The notes beneath the pieces were generated by a model. It saw only the letters and a list, made by a program, of their open reading frames with translations, had not been told where the DNA came from and ran no database searches. A DNA stretch of 64,000 nt from Streptomyces albofaciens JCM 4342 (GTDB taxonomy: Bacteria; Actinomycetota; Actinomycetes; Streptomycetales; Streptomycetaceae), in NCBI RefSeq assembly GCF_008634025.1, contig NZ_PDCM01000002.1:2232001-2296000 (forward strand), given 5' to 3'. Positions 10,101 through 24,368 of this stretch are shown here, piece after piece; within the stretch, counting starts at the first letter, position 1; each line of letters begins with the position of its first letter. The position numbers were made by a program, and so were the translations under genes.

Positions 10101-13100
10101 TGCCCGGCTACACCGTGCCCTCCGCGCTGGTCACGCTGGACGAGTTCCCGCTGACCTCCAACGGCAAGGTGGACCAGCGGGCGCTGCCCGCGCCCGTGGA
10201 GCAGGCCGGGGAACGCGCGGGCTACCGGGCACCGGCCGACGCCGCCGAGGAAACCCTCGCGCAGGTGTGGTCGCAGGTCCTGGGCGTGGACCGGGTGGGC
10301 GCCACGGACAACTTCTTCGAGCTGGGCGGGGACTCCATCCTGAGCATCCAGGTGGTGGCCAGGGCCCGCCGGGCCGGGCTGGTCATCAGCTCCCGGGACA
10401 TCTTCTCCCGGCGGACGCTGGCCGACCTGGCGCGCGCGGCCATCCCCGTGGCGGAGACCGTCGCCGAGGAGCGGGCGCAGGACAGCGGGCCCGCGCCGCT
10501 CACCCCCGTACAGCGCTGGTTCTTCGACCACCACACCGTCCGCCCCGCGCACTTCAACCAGTCGGTGCTGCTCACGCTGCCCCCGGACGTGGACGAGCGG
10601 GCCCTGTCGGAGGCGTTCCGGCACGTCGTACGGCGGCACGAGGCGCTGCGCACCCGCTTCACGACGGTGGACGGCCGGCTGGTCCAGCAGGGCCCCGGCC
10701 GGGACGCCCCGGAGCCGGACATCGAGCGGATCACGCTCGGCGGGGCCGCGCCCGAGGAGCGCGACGCGGCCCTGCGGCAGCTGTCCGAGGCGGCACAGGC
10801 CGGTCTCGACCCCGAGCGGGGCGAGCTGCTGCGCTGCCTGCTGTTCGACCGCGACGCCCGGGACCGGCCGCGGCTCCTGCTGACCGTGCACCACCTGGCG
10901 GTGGACGGCGTCTCCTGGCGCATCCTGCTGGACGACCTGGAGAACGCGTACCGGCAGGCGGCGAGCGGCGCGGCGATCGACCTCGGGGGCGCGTCCACGT
11001 CGTATCTCACGTGGGCGCGGAGACTGGCGGAGTACACCGAACAGGATGGATTCCAGGGCGAGTTGGATCACTGGACCGGGGTCGCGGCCGTCACCACGGC
11101 CGGCCTTCCCACCGACCACGACGGACGCAACACCTTCGGAGTCACCCGTGAAGTGCACGCGGGGCTGGACGAACGGCGCACCCGGCAGCTGCTCCAGGAC
11201 GTGCCCAAGGTCTACCGGACCCAGGTCAACGACATCCTGCTCACCGCGCTCGGCCGCGCCCTGGCCCGGCACACCGGGCAGGACCGCACCCTCATCACGC
11301 TGGAGGGGCACGGCCGCGAGGAGGTCCTGCCGGGCACCGACATCTCACGCACCGTCGGCTGGTTCACCTCGGTCTTCCCGCTCGTCCTGGAGTCCCCGGC
11401 GGACCGGCCGTGGCGCGAGCTGGTGCTGGGCACCAAGGAGCGGCTGCGGGCCGTACCGCAGCGCGGCTTCGGCTACGGGCCGCTCCGCTACCTCGCCGCG
11501 GACACCGCGCAGCGCGCGGCCCTGGCCGCCGGGCCGCGCCCGCAGATCAGCTTCAACTACCTCGGCCAGTGGTCGGACGGCACCGCCGGCAGTGCGCTCT
11601 ACCGCGAGCAGATCTTCGACTACGGGCAGGAGCACAGCCCGGAGGAGGAGCGCTCGCACCTCATCGACATCACCGGCGAAGTACGTGGCGGGCGGCTGAC
11701 GTTCACCGTGTACTACTCGTCCGAGCGCCATGAGCGGGCGACCGCCCAGGCGCTCGCCGACGGGCTGGCCGCCGCGCTGGACGAGCTGGTCGGGCACTGC
11801 CTGACCCCCGGCACGGGCGGCGCGGTGCCCGGTGACTTCCCGCTGGTGGCGCTCGACCAGGCCGCCGTGGACGCGCTGGTGCCACCGGGCTCGGCGGTCG
11901 AGGACGTCTACCCGCTGACGCCGATGCAGTCCGGCATGCTCTACCACGCCCTCAACCAGCCCACCGGCGGCGCCTACTTCGACCAGGTCAGCTTCCTGCT
12001 GGAGGGCGTGGACGACATCCGGGCGCTCGGCGCGGCCTGGCAGCACGTGGTGGACCGCAACCCGGCGCTGCGCACCCGGCTGCGGTGGGAGGGCGTACCG
12101 GAGCCCGTGCAGATCGTCGACCGCGAAGCGACCCTGGAGGTCCGCTACCTGGACTGGACGGACACCGACGCGGCCGGGCGGAGGCGGCGGCTGGCGGAGC
12201 TGACCGACGCCGAGCAGCGGGCCGGCATCGACCTGACCCGGGCTCCGCTGATGCGGGTGGTGCTCGCCCGGGAACGGGCGGGCGCGGTGCGGGTCGTGTG
12301 GAGCTTCCACCACGTCGTCCTCGACGGCTGGAGCACGTCCCACCTGTTCGGTGACGTGTTCGCCCGCTACCGCGCGCTGGCCGACGGCCCCGCCGCCCCG
12401 GCGGCCCCGGAGCAGCGGCGCCCGCCCTTCCGGGACTACGTGGCGTGGCTCGGCCGCCAGGATCGCGCGGCTGCCGAGAAGCACTGGCGCGCGGCGCTGG
12501 CGGGCCTGTACGCGCCGACTCCGCTCCCGTACGGGCAGAGCCTGCCGCCCGGCTACCAGTCGGAGTCCTCGGCCCAGGTCAGGGTCGAGCTGACCCGTGC
12601 CGAGACCGAGGCGCTGACCGCGGTGGTCCGCGCCGAGCGGCTGACCCTGAACACCGCCGTGCAGGGCGCCTGGGCGATGCTGCTCGCGCGCCACGCGGGC
12701 ACCGAGGACGTCTGCTTCGGGTCCACCGTCGCCGGCCGCCCCACCGGCCTGCCGGGCGCGGACGCCGTGGTCGGCAACTTCCTCAACACGCTGCCGGTAC
12801 GCACCCGGGTCACCGCTTCCGACCGGCTCGCCGACTGGCTGCGCGGCCTCCAGGACGCGCAGGCCGCGGCGCGCGACTTCGAGTACGCGGCGCTCGGGCA
12901 GATCCAGGGCTGGAGCGAGGTGCCGCGCGCCACCGCGCTGTTCCACACGGTGGTGGTCTTCGAGAACTACCCGGGCAACGACACGGCCGCCGAGCGCAAC
13001 GGCCTGTGGCTGCGCGAGCTGTCCGCGGTGGACACCACCAGCTTCCCGCTGGACCTGACCGCCTTCACCGACGACGGCGAACTCGTCCTCCAGCTCTCCT

Positions 13101-16100
13101 ACGACCCCGCGCTCTACGGAACGGACCAGGCGGAGAGCCTGGCCGACCAACTGCTGGCGCTGCTGAACGGGCTCGCCGCCGACCCCGGCCGGCCGGTGGG
13201 CGACGTCCCCATGCTGTCGCTGGGCGAGCGGGACCGCGTCGTCCACGAGTGGAACCGCGCCAGGGTGCCGTGGCAGGAGCTGTGCCTGCACGAACTGGTC
13301 GCCGTGCACGCCCGGTGCACACCGGACGCCGACGCGGTCGTCTTCGAGGACCAGGTGATCGGTTACGCCGCGCTGGAGGCCCGCGCCAACCAGCTGGCCC
13401 ACCACCTCATGGATCTCGGCGTCGGCCCCGAGACCGTGGTCGGCGTCTGTGTGGAGCGCGGCCCGGATATGGTCACCGCGGCCCTCGCCGTCCTCAAGGC
13501 CGGCGGTGCCTTCCTGCCGCTGGACCCCGGGCACCCCGCCGAACGGCACCGGCAGGTGCTGCGGGACAGCGCCGCCGCCCTGCTGCTCACCCAGGACGCC
13601 GTGGCCGACCGGCTGCCGCTGTGCGACGCGACGGTGCTGCGCCTGGACGGCGAGTGGGACGCCATCGGGCAGTGGCCCACGCACGCGCCGGCCGTCGAGG
13701 TCACACCGGACAGCCTCGCGTACGTGATCTACACCTCGGGCTCCACCGGCCGCCCCAAGGGCGTCATGGTCGAACACCGCAGCCTGAGCCAGGCGGTGGC
13801 CGCCTGGGGCCGGGTCTACGGCGTCGAGGACCGTCCGGCGCGCCAGCTCAACCTGGCGAGCATGGCCTTCGACGTGTTCGTCTCCGACCTCGGGCACGCG
13901 CTCGCCCACGGCGGGACGCTGGTGATCTCCCCGTCGGCGGTCACCACCGACCCGCCCCGGCTGTTCGACCTGATGGAACGGGCCGGGGTCACCCACCTGG
14001 AGACCGTGCCGTCACTGGCCGGCGCGCTGCTGGAGGAGGCCGAGCGCACCGGCCGCGCCTTCCCGCCGCTGCGCTACCTTGTCGTCGGCTCGGACAACTG
14101 GCGTACGGAGGACTGCCGCCGCCTGCTGGACCGGGTCTCCCCCGGCACCACCGTCCTCAACAGCTACGGCGTGACCGAGGCGACCGTCGAGTCGTCGGTC
14201 TTCCGCGTGGAGCGGGACGCGCTGCCCGCCACCGCCTCGGTGCCCATCGGCCGGCCGATCCCCGGCGCCCGGATGTACGTCCTGGACGCCGGGCTGCGGC
14301 CGGTGCCGGCCGGAGTGGTGGGCGAGCTGTTCATCGGCGGGCCCGGGGTGGCCCGGGGCTATCTGAACCGCCCCGACCTGACCGAGGAGCGCTTCCTGCC
14401 CGACCCGTTCGCCATGGACCCGGAGGGCGCCCGGCTCTACCGGACCGGGGACCGGGCCCGGTTCCTGCCCGGCGGGGACGTCGAGTTCCTCGGCCGGTCC
14501 GACGACCAGGTCAAGATCCGCGGCTTCCGGGTCGAGCTGGCCGAGATCGAGAGCGCCGTCCAGCGGTTCCCGGGCGTCGCCGACGCCGCGGCCGCGATCC
14601 GCGCGGAGGCCGGCGGCAGCGGGCTGACCTGCTACGTCGTCCCCGCGGCCGGTGCCGAACCCGATCTGGCGGCGCTCCGCGAACGGCTGGGCGGCCTGCT
14701 GCCCCGCCACATGGTGCCGCAGGTGTTCGTCCCGCTGGAGCGGCTGCCGCTGAACGCCAACGGGAAGGTGGACCGCCGCGCCCTGCCCGCCCCGCCCGCG
14801 CCCGCGGAACGCCCCGCCGCGCGCACCGCGCCCCGTACCCCCGCGGAGGAGACCCTCGCCGCGGTGTGGGCCGAGGTGTTCCGGGTGCCGGCGGTGGGCG
14901 TCGAGGACAACTTCTTCGACCTGGGCGGCGATTCGATCCTCAGCATCCAGGTCGTCTCCCGGGCCCGCGAGGCGGGTCTGCGGGTCTCGTCCCAGGACAT
15001 CTTCAGTCACCAGACGGTCGCCGAACTCGCCTCGGTGGTGGCCGCCCGCAACCCGGAGGAGAAGGCAGACGTGAGTACGGAGCCGGTCGTCGGAAAGGTG
15101 CCGCTGACCCCCATTCAGCGCACGTTCTTCCGCCGGCACACCATCGCCCCCCACCACTGCACGATGTCCGTGCTGGCCGAGCTGGCGGAACCGCCGTCGA
15201 CGGACGCGCTGCGGGCCGCCCTGGACGCCCTGCTGGACCACCACGACGCCCTGCGCACCCGCTTCACCTCGGTGTACGGCCGTTGGCAGCAGGAGATCCC
15301 GGCCCCGGGCGACCGGTGGCCGCTGGAGCGGATCGCGCTGGGCGAGGCCGGTGACGAGGCCGTGGAGAAGGTGGCCGCCGCCGCGCAGGGCGGACTCGAC
15401 CTCGGTGACGGGCCGTTGGTACGGGCCCTGCTGTTCGACCGGGACGGGCGGGCCCCGCTGCTCTTCCTGACCGCCCACCACCTCGTCGTGGACGCGGTGT
15501 CCTGGCAGGTGCTCCTCACCGACCTGGAGCGCGGCTACCGGCAGGCGGCCGACGGCGCACCGGTCGACCTGGGCCCGAAGGGCACCTCGTTCCTCCAGTG
15601 GTCGCGGCGGCTGTCGGAGCACACCGCCGCGGGCGGCTTCGACGCGGAGCTGGACCACTGGGCCGGTGTGGCGCAGCGGGCCGAGGCCGGGCTCCCGGCC
15701 GACGCCGCCGGTACGCCGTCCGTCGCGTCGGCGGCGAGCGTACGGGTGAGCCTGGGCACGGCGGACACCGAGGCGCTGCTGCGGGAGGTCCCGTCCGTCT
15801 ACCGCACGCAGGTCAACGACGTTCTGCTGTCCGCGCTCGGCCGGGTGCTGGCGGACTGGACCGGACGCGACCGCGTGCTGATCGACGTGGAAGGCCACGG
15901 CCGCGAGGAGCTGTTCGACGGCCTGGAGATCGGCTCCACCGTCGGCTGGTTCACCAGCAGCTTCCCGGTGGCCCTGGACACCTCGGCCGGGGACGGCTGG
16001 GGCGCGCTCCTGCGGTCCGTCAAGGAGCAGCTGCGGGCGGTGCCGGGGCGCGGCATCGGCTACGGCGCGCTGCGCCACCTCAGCCCCGCCGGTGCCCCGG

Positions 16101-19100
16101 CCGAGGTGCTGGCCGAAGGCCCGCAGGCGCAGGTCAGCTTCAACTACCTCGGCCGGCTGACCGGCGCCCCGGACGGTGACGGCGGTCTGCTGCGCGATGT
16201 CCGGCTGGGCTTCGGCACCGAACTCTCGCCCGCCGAGAGACTGGAGTACGGGCTGGACGTCGTGGCCTGGGTGCGGGACGGGCAGCTGGAGTTCGAGCTG
16301 TTCCACTCCACCGAGGTGCACCACGCCCCGACCGTCGAGCGACTCGGCGACGCGCTGCTGACGGCGCTCCGCGCGCTCGTGGCGCACTGCCGGGAGGTGA
16401 GCGGCGCGGCGGCCGGCGCGACGCCGTCCGACTTCCCGCTGGCCCGGGTGGAGCAGCGGTTGCTCGACAAGCTCGCCGCCGACGGCGGCCCCCTCGCGGA
16501 CCTCTACCCGGTCACGCCGATGCAGCACGGCCTGCTGTTCCACAGCCTGACCGAGGAGGGCGACAGCGTCTACGTGGGCCAGCTCTCCTTCGTTCTGGAC
16601 GGCGGGGTGGACACCGACGCGTTCGAGGCGGCCTGGCAGCGTGCGGCCGAGCGGACGCCGATGCTGCGCACCGCGGTGACCTGGGAGGAGACCGCCGAAC
16701 CGCTCCAGGTGGTACGGGAGCGGGTGCGGGTGCCGGTGGAGCGGCGCGACCACAGCGCGCTGTCCGCGCGGGACGCCGCCCGCGCGCTGGAGGACTTCCT
16801 CGCCGAGGACCGCGCCCGGGGCATCGACCTGACCTCCGCGCCGCTGATGCGGCTGACGCTGGTCTCCGAGCCGGACGGCGGGCTGCGGGTGGTGTGGACC
16901 TCGCACCACCTGCTGCTGGACGGCTGGAGCACGGCCGAGCTGATCTCCGACGTGCTGGGCCACTATCTGGCGCTGACCGGGCACGAGCGGCCCGAGCCGG
17001 CCGCCCGCCCGCCGTTCCGCGACTACGTGGAGTGGCTGGGCCGCCAGGACCTGGCCGAGGCCGAGCGGTACTGGAAGCAGGTGCTCGACGGCTTCACCGC
17101 GCCCACCCCGCTGCCGGTCGACCACCGGTCGCAGGACACCGTACGGGCGGGCACCGAGGCCGCCGCACGCTTCCAGCTCGACGCGGAGACGACGGCGCGG
17201 CTGGACGCGCTCGCCCGGCAGCACCGGCTGACCGCCAACACCCTCGCGCAGGGGGCCTGGGCGCTGCTGCTGTCCCGGTACGCGGGCGAGCGGGAGGTCT
17301 GCTTCGGCTCCGCCGTCTCCGGGCGCCCGGCCGACCTGCCCGGCGCCGAGTCGATCATCGGGCTGTTCATCAGCAACCTGCCGGTACGGGCCACCGTCCC
17401 GGACGACCGGCCCCTGCTGGAATGGCTCGCCGACCTCCAGCGCGGCCAGGTCGCCGCCCGGCAGCACGAATACGTCTCGCTCGCCCAGATCCGCGGCTGG
17501 GCCGACCTGCCCGCCGGGGTGGACCTGTTCGACAGCTACGTGGTCTTCGAGAACTACCCGTACGACGGGGAGATGGGCGCCGAGGGCGGTCTGCGCATCC
17601 GCGACGTGCGCTCCCACGAGCCCACCAGCTACGCCATGGTGCTCGCGGTGTTCGCCGGCGACCGGCTGTCCTTCCGGCTCGCCTACGACCCCGCCCTCTT
17701 CGAGGAGCGCACCGCCGCCCGGGTCACCGCCGACCTGCGGGCGCTGCTGGAGGACATCGCCCGCGACCCGCACCGTACGCCGCGGGAGTTCGACGCGCTG
17801 AGCGACGGGCACCGCGCCGAGCTGCTGACCCGCCACAACGCGACCGGCACCGAGCTGCTGAGCGAGCTGCCGGTGGCCCGGCAGTTCGCCGCGCAGGCGG
17901 CCCGCACCCCGGAGGCGACCGCGCTGGTCCACGAGGGCGGCCGGCTGTCCTTCGGCGAGCTGGACCGCCGGGCCAACCGGCTGGCGCACCACCTCCGCTC
18001 CCTCGGCGCCGGTCCCGAGGAGACGGTCGCCGTCTGCCTCGACCGCGGCGCCGATCTGATCGTGTCGCTGCTCGCGGTCCTCAAGGCGGGCGCGGTGTAC
18101 GCGCCGCTGGACCCGGCGGCGCCCGGGCGGCGCACCGCGGACCTGCTGGCGGACATCCGGCCGCGGCTGCTGGTGACCGGCGAGCCGGTGGCGTCGGCGC
18201 TGCCGCCCGCGCCCGACGCCACCACGGTGGTCCGCCTGGACGCCGAGCGGCAGGCCGTGGCGGCGCGCCCGGACACCGCGCCGGAGGTGACCGTGGCGCC
18301 CGGCGACGCCGCGTACATCATCCACACCTCCGGCTCCACCGGGCGGCCCAAGGGCGTGGTGGTCGAACACCGCGGCCTGGCGAACCTGCTGGACAGCCAC
18401 CGGCGCACGGTCTTCGGGCCGCTCCAGGAGGCCAACGGCGGGACGCCGCTGCGCGTCGCCCACCTGGCCCCGGCCTCGTTCGACGCCTCGTGGAACCCGG
18501 TGCTGTGGCTGGTCGCCGGGCACGAACTGCACCTCGTGACGGACGCGGTCCGCCGGGACGCGCACGCCCTGACCGCGTACCGCGCGGCGGAGCGGATCGA
18601 CTTCCTCCAGACCACCCCGTCGTACTTCCAGCAGCTGGTGGAGACCGGCCTGCTGGCGGAGGGGGACCACCCGCTGCGCGGCGTGGCCCTGGGCGGCGAG
18701 GCGGTCCCCGAGAGCCTGTGGGCGTCGCTGCGGGCCCGGGAGGACCTGATCAGCTTCAACTTCTACGGCCCCACCGAGGCCACCGTGGACGCGCTGGTCA
18801 CCAGGATCGCGGACAGCCCCGTACCGCTGCTCGGCCACCCCGTGCAGAACACCCGCGCCTACGTCCTGGACGCGGCCGGGCACCTGGCGCCCGTCGGCGC
18901 CCCCGGTGAACTGCACCTGGCCGGGGACGGCCTGGCCCGTGGCTATCTGAACCGCCCCGAGCTGACCGGCCGGGCGTTCGTCCCCGCGCCGTTCGACCCC
19001 GCCGAGCGGCTCTACCGGACCGGCGACCGGGTGCGGAGGCTGTCCGACGGCCGCATCGAGTTCCTGGGCCGCGTCGACGACCAGGTCAAGCTGCGCGGCT

Positions 19101-19696
19101 ACCGCATCGAGCCGGGCGAGATCTCCGCGACGCTGGACGGGCACCCGGCGGTGACCGAGTCGGTCGTGGTGGTCCGCGGCGAGGGCGACCGGCGGCAGCT
19201 GGTCGCGTACTTCACGCACCGGGGCGCCGGTGCCGCGGTGCCCGCCGCGCCGGAGCTGGCCGGCTACCTCGCCGAGCGGCTGCCCGCGTATCTGGTCCCG
19301 GCCGCGTTCGTGGCGCTCGACGCCTTCCCGCTCACCCGCAACGGCAAGGTGGACCGGGACGCGCTGCCCGAGCCGGAGGCCGGGCGGGCGGACGGCGCCG
19401 ACCGTGTCGCGCCGCGCAACGAGACCGAACGGCTGGTCGCCCAGATCTGGGCGGAGACCCTGGGCGTCGCGGACGTCGGGGCCCACGACAGCTTCTTCGA
19501 GCTGGGCGGGCAGTCCCTGACCAGCGTCAAGGCGCTCACCCGTATCCGGAAGACCTTCGGGGTGCGGCTGGCGTTCCGCAGCCTGCTGGACACGCCCACC
19601 GTCTCCGGGGTGGCGCGGATGATCGAGGACAGCCTGCTGGAACAGCTGGAGAAAGAGGCCGCCGAGGCCGGCGACGCCGTACCGGCGGCGGAGTAA
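7190..19696 (+). CDS. NRPS, three modules: C-A-T-E-C-A-T-E-C-A-T (modules 3-5)
   Basis: 4168 residues; ATG start 3 bp after the previous stop. Module 3: LCL-type C (PLSFGQERLWF at 45, HHIAADG at 181), A (A3 at 654), T Ser1049 in LGGDS, E ([11 protein letters not shown] at 1234). Module 4: DCL-type C (VYPLTPMQSGMLYH near 1574, HHVVLDG at 1707), A (2178), T Ser2582 in LGGDS, E (HHLVVDAVSWQ at 2763, with Ala in place of the usual Gly). Module 5: DCL-type C (LYPVTPMQHGLLFH near 3105, HHLLLDG at 3239), A (YIIHTSGSTG at 3709), T Ser4109 in LGGQS. Hand-read codes: DAFFLGITFK (close to published Ile codes), DVSEVGSVEK (Glu in the pocket, Orn/basic-like), and DANQAGFVDK (unassigned). C-domain subtypes agree with E placement: DCL domains follow both E domains. 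Predicted output is D-Ile-like, then D-Orn-like, then one L residue. Confidence 0.96.
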   Translation: MGEQMNGGRPVGPDELLERQLAGRADAAAGGPGDLRALGDLPDAPLSFGQERLWFLHEFQPGSVEYTSSIALRMTGPLRVDALRGALGGLVARHEPLRTTFATTNGRAHQVVRPATVPGIQRADLGGLPAGERDAELDRLLRAELGTPFDLATGPVLRVLLVALGSGPDGAQEHVLFLNMHHIAADGWSKGVLLAELGELYAAALEGRDADLAPLPVTYRDYAVWQREHCTEAELDAQLEYWKTELDGVPALEMPTDRPRPMVRTTVGALHTFAVPREVAEGLDAVAARCGGTLFAVLTAATQVLLARHSGQRDVALGTVSVGRDRTELEPLVGFFVNTLVLRGRIDLELPFEELVERTTDRIWDALGNQDVPFHRLVDALGTERDPSRTPLVQAALVLQNAPGGAPAFPGLRVTDFRPPSVSSIFDLTVEFAPDADGGLAGSVEYNTDLFDAATIEALCARLLVLLAGITADAGRALGDLPLLTDAEHTALTTGWTENRADYPADTPVHTLVSAQAAATPDRIAVTGAGAELTYRELDERSGRLARLLLDRGAAPGDHVAVCLPRGAGLVVAMLATLKAGCAYVPVAADYPADRIAFVLEDTAAPLCLTERPLRDRLPDGGTRYVCLDEEAAALAALPADGPGVEVGADTAAYVIYTSGSTGRPKGVVVEHRSIVRLISGPDYAPLAADDVVAQAADATFDAATFEVWAPLVVGARIAVIPKDVLLEPRSFARALEEHGVTTLFLTTALFNQVVEVAPGAFRGLRHLLVGGEAQSPRRVAQLLAGERPGRFVNIYGPTETTTFATFQEIHATDGVRALPIGRPIRNTTTYVLDERQRPVPAGSPGELYIGGPGVARGYLGRPELTEERFLPAPFSAVPGERVYRTGDRVRWLPDGTLDFLGRVDTQVKVRGYRIEPGEVEAVLEAHPAVAAALVVARTDGGHKRLVGYVRPQPGAGLDTAELRTFAEARLPGYTVPSALVTLDEFPLTSNGKVDQRALPAPVEQAGERAGYRAPADAAEETLAQVWSQVLGVDRVGATDNFFELGGDSILSIQVVARARRAGLVISSRDIFSRRTLADLARAAIPVAETVAEERAQDSGPAPLTPVQRWFFDHHTVRPAHFNQSVLLTLPPDVDERALSEAFRHVVRRHEALRTRFTTVDGRLVQQGPGRDAPEPDIERITLGGAAPEERDAALRQLSEAAQAGLDPERGELLRCLLFDRDARDRPRLLLTVHHLAVDGVSWRILLDDLENAYRQAASGAAIDLGGASTSYLTWARRLAEYTEQDGFQGELDHWTGVAAVTTAGLPTDHDGRNTFGVTREVHAGLDERRTRQLLQDVPKVYRTQVNDILLTALGRALARHTGQDRTLITLEGHGREEVLPGTDISRTVGWFTSVFPLVLESPADRPWRELVLGTKERLRAVPQRGFGYGPLRYLAADTAQRAALAAGPRPQISFNYLGQWSDGTAGSALYREQIFDYGQEHSPEEERSHLIDITGEVRGGRLTFTVYYSSERHERATAQALADGLAAALDELVGHCLTPGTGGAVPGDFPLVALDQAAVDALVPPGSAVEDVYPLTPMQSGMLYHALNQPTGGAYFDQVSFLLEGVDDIRALGAAWQHVVDRNPALRTRLRWEGVPEPVQIVDREATLEVRYLDWTDTDAAGRRRRLAELTDAEQRAGIDLTRAPLMRVVLARERAGAVRVVWSFHHVVLDGWSTSHLFGDVFARYRALADGPAAPAAPEQRRPPFRDYVAWLGRQDRAAAEKHWRAALAGLYAPTPLPYGQSLPPGYQSESSAQVRVELTRAETEALTAVVRAERLTLNTAVQGAWAMLLARHAGTEDVCFGSTVAGRPTGLPGADAVVGNFLNTLPVRTRVTASDRLADWLRGLQDAQAAARDFEYAALGQIQGWSEVPRATALFHTVVVFENYPGNDTAAERNGLWLRELSAVDTTSFPLDLTAFTDDGELVLQLSYDPALYGTDQAESLADQLLALLNGLAADPGRPVGDVPMLSLGERDRVVHEWNRARVPWQELCLHELVAVHARCTPDADAVVFEDQVIGYAALEARANQLAHHLMDLGVGPETVVGVCVERGPDMVTAALAVLKAGGAFLPLDPGHPAERHRQVLRDSAAALLLTQDAVADRLPLCDATVLRLDGEWDAIGQWPTHAPAVEVTPDSLAYVIYTSGSTGRPKGVMVEHRSLSQAVAAWGRVYGVEDRPARQLNLASMAFDVFVSDLGHALAHGGTLVISPSAVTTDPPRLFDLMERAGVTHLETVPSLAGALLEEAERTGRAFPPLRYLVVGSDNWRTEDCRRLLDRVSPGTTVLNSYGVTEATVESSVFRVERDALPATASVPIGRPIPGARMYVLDAGLRPVPAGVVGELFIGGPGVARGYLNRPDLTEERFLPDPFAMDPEGARLYRTGDRARFLPGGDVEFLGRSDDQVKIRGFRVELAEIESAVQRFPGVADAAAAIRAEAGGSGLTCYVVPAAGAEPDLAALRERLGGLLPRHMVPQVFVPLERLPLNANGKVDRRALPAPPAPAERPAARTAPRTPAEETLAAVWAEVFRVPAVGVEDNFFDLGGDSILSIQVVSRAREAGLRVSSQDIFSHQTVAELASVVAARNPEEKADVSTEPVVGKVPLTPIQRTFFRRHTIAPHHCTMSVLAELAEPPSTDALRAALDALLDHHDALRTRFTSVYGRWQQEIPAPGDRWPLERIALGEAGDEAVEKVAAAAQGGLDLGDGPLVRALLFDRDGRAPLLFLTAHHLVVDAVSWQVLLTDLERGYRQAADGAPVDLGPKGTSFLQWSRRLSEHTAAGGFDAELDHWAGVAQRAEAGLPADAAGTPSVASAASVRVSLGTADTEALLREVPSVYRTQVNDVLLSALGRVLADWTGRDRVLIDVEGHGREELFDGLEIGSTVGWFTSSFPVALDTSAGDGWGALLRSVKEQLRAVPGRGIGYGALRHLSPAGAPAEVLAEGPQAQVSFNYLGRLTGAPDGDGGLLRDVRLGFGTELSPAERLEYGLDVVAWVRDGQLEFELFHSTEVHHAPTVERLGDALLTALRALVAHCREVSGAAAGATPSDFPLARVEQRLLDKLAADGGPLADLYPVTPMQHGLLFHSLTEEGDSVYVGQLSFVLDGGVDTDAFEAAWQRAAERTPMLRTAVTWEETAEPLQVVRERVRVPVERRDHSALSARDAARALEDFLAEDRARGIDLTSAPLMRLTLVSEPDGGLRVVWTSHHLLLDGWSTAELISDVLGHYLALTGHERPEPAARPPFRDYVEWLGRQDLAEAERYWKQVLDGFTAPTPLPVDHRSQDTVRAGTEAAARFQLDAETTARLDALARQHRLTANTLAQGAWALLLSRYAGEREVCFGSAVSGRPADLPGAESIIGLFISNLPVRATVPDDRPLLEWLADLQRGQVAARQHEYVSLAQIRGWADLPAGVDLFDSYVVFENYPYDGEMGAEGGLRIRDVRSHEPTSYAMVLAVFAGDRLSFRLAYDPALFEERTAARVTADLRALLEDIARDPHRTPREFDALSDGHRAELLTRHNATGTELLSELPVARQFAAQAARTPEATALVHEGGRLSFGELDRRANRLAHHLRSLGAGPEETVAVCLDRGADLIVSLLAVLKAGAVYAPLDPAAPGRRTADLLADIRPRLLVTGEPVASALPPAPDATTVVRLDAERQAVAARPDTAPEVTVAPGDAAYIIHTSGSTGRPKGVVVEHRGLANLLDSHRRTVFGPLQEANGGTPLRVAHLAPASFDASWNPVLWLVAGHELHLVTDAVRRDAHALTAYRAAERIDFLQTTPSYFQQLVETGLLAEGDHPLRGVALGGEAVPESLWASLRAREDLISFNFYGPTEATVDALVTRIADSPVPLLGHPVQNTRAYVLDAAGHLAPVGAPGELHLAGDGLARGYLNRPELTGRAFVPAPFDPAERLYRTGDRVRRLSDGRIEFLGRVDDQVKLRGYRIEPGEISATLDGHPAVTESVVVVRGEGDRRQLVAYFTHRGAGAAVPAAPELAGYLAERLPAYLVPAAFVALDAFPLTRNGKVDRDALPEPEAGRADGADRVAPRNETERLVAQIWAETLGVADVGAHDSFFELGGQSLTSVKALTRIRKTFGVRLAFRSLLDTPTVSGVARMIEDSLLEQLEKEAAEAGDAVPAAE

Positions 19697-19732
19697 CGGC
19701 GGTGCCGCAGTCACGGAAAGGAGTGTCACCCG

Positions 19733-24331
<4,599 letters not shown>

Positions 24332-24368
24332 CCCGTCCCGGCCCCTTCACACGACAGGAAGACGCCTC

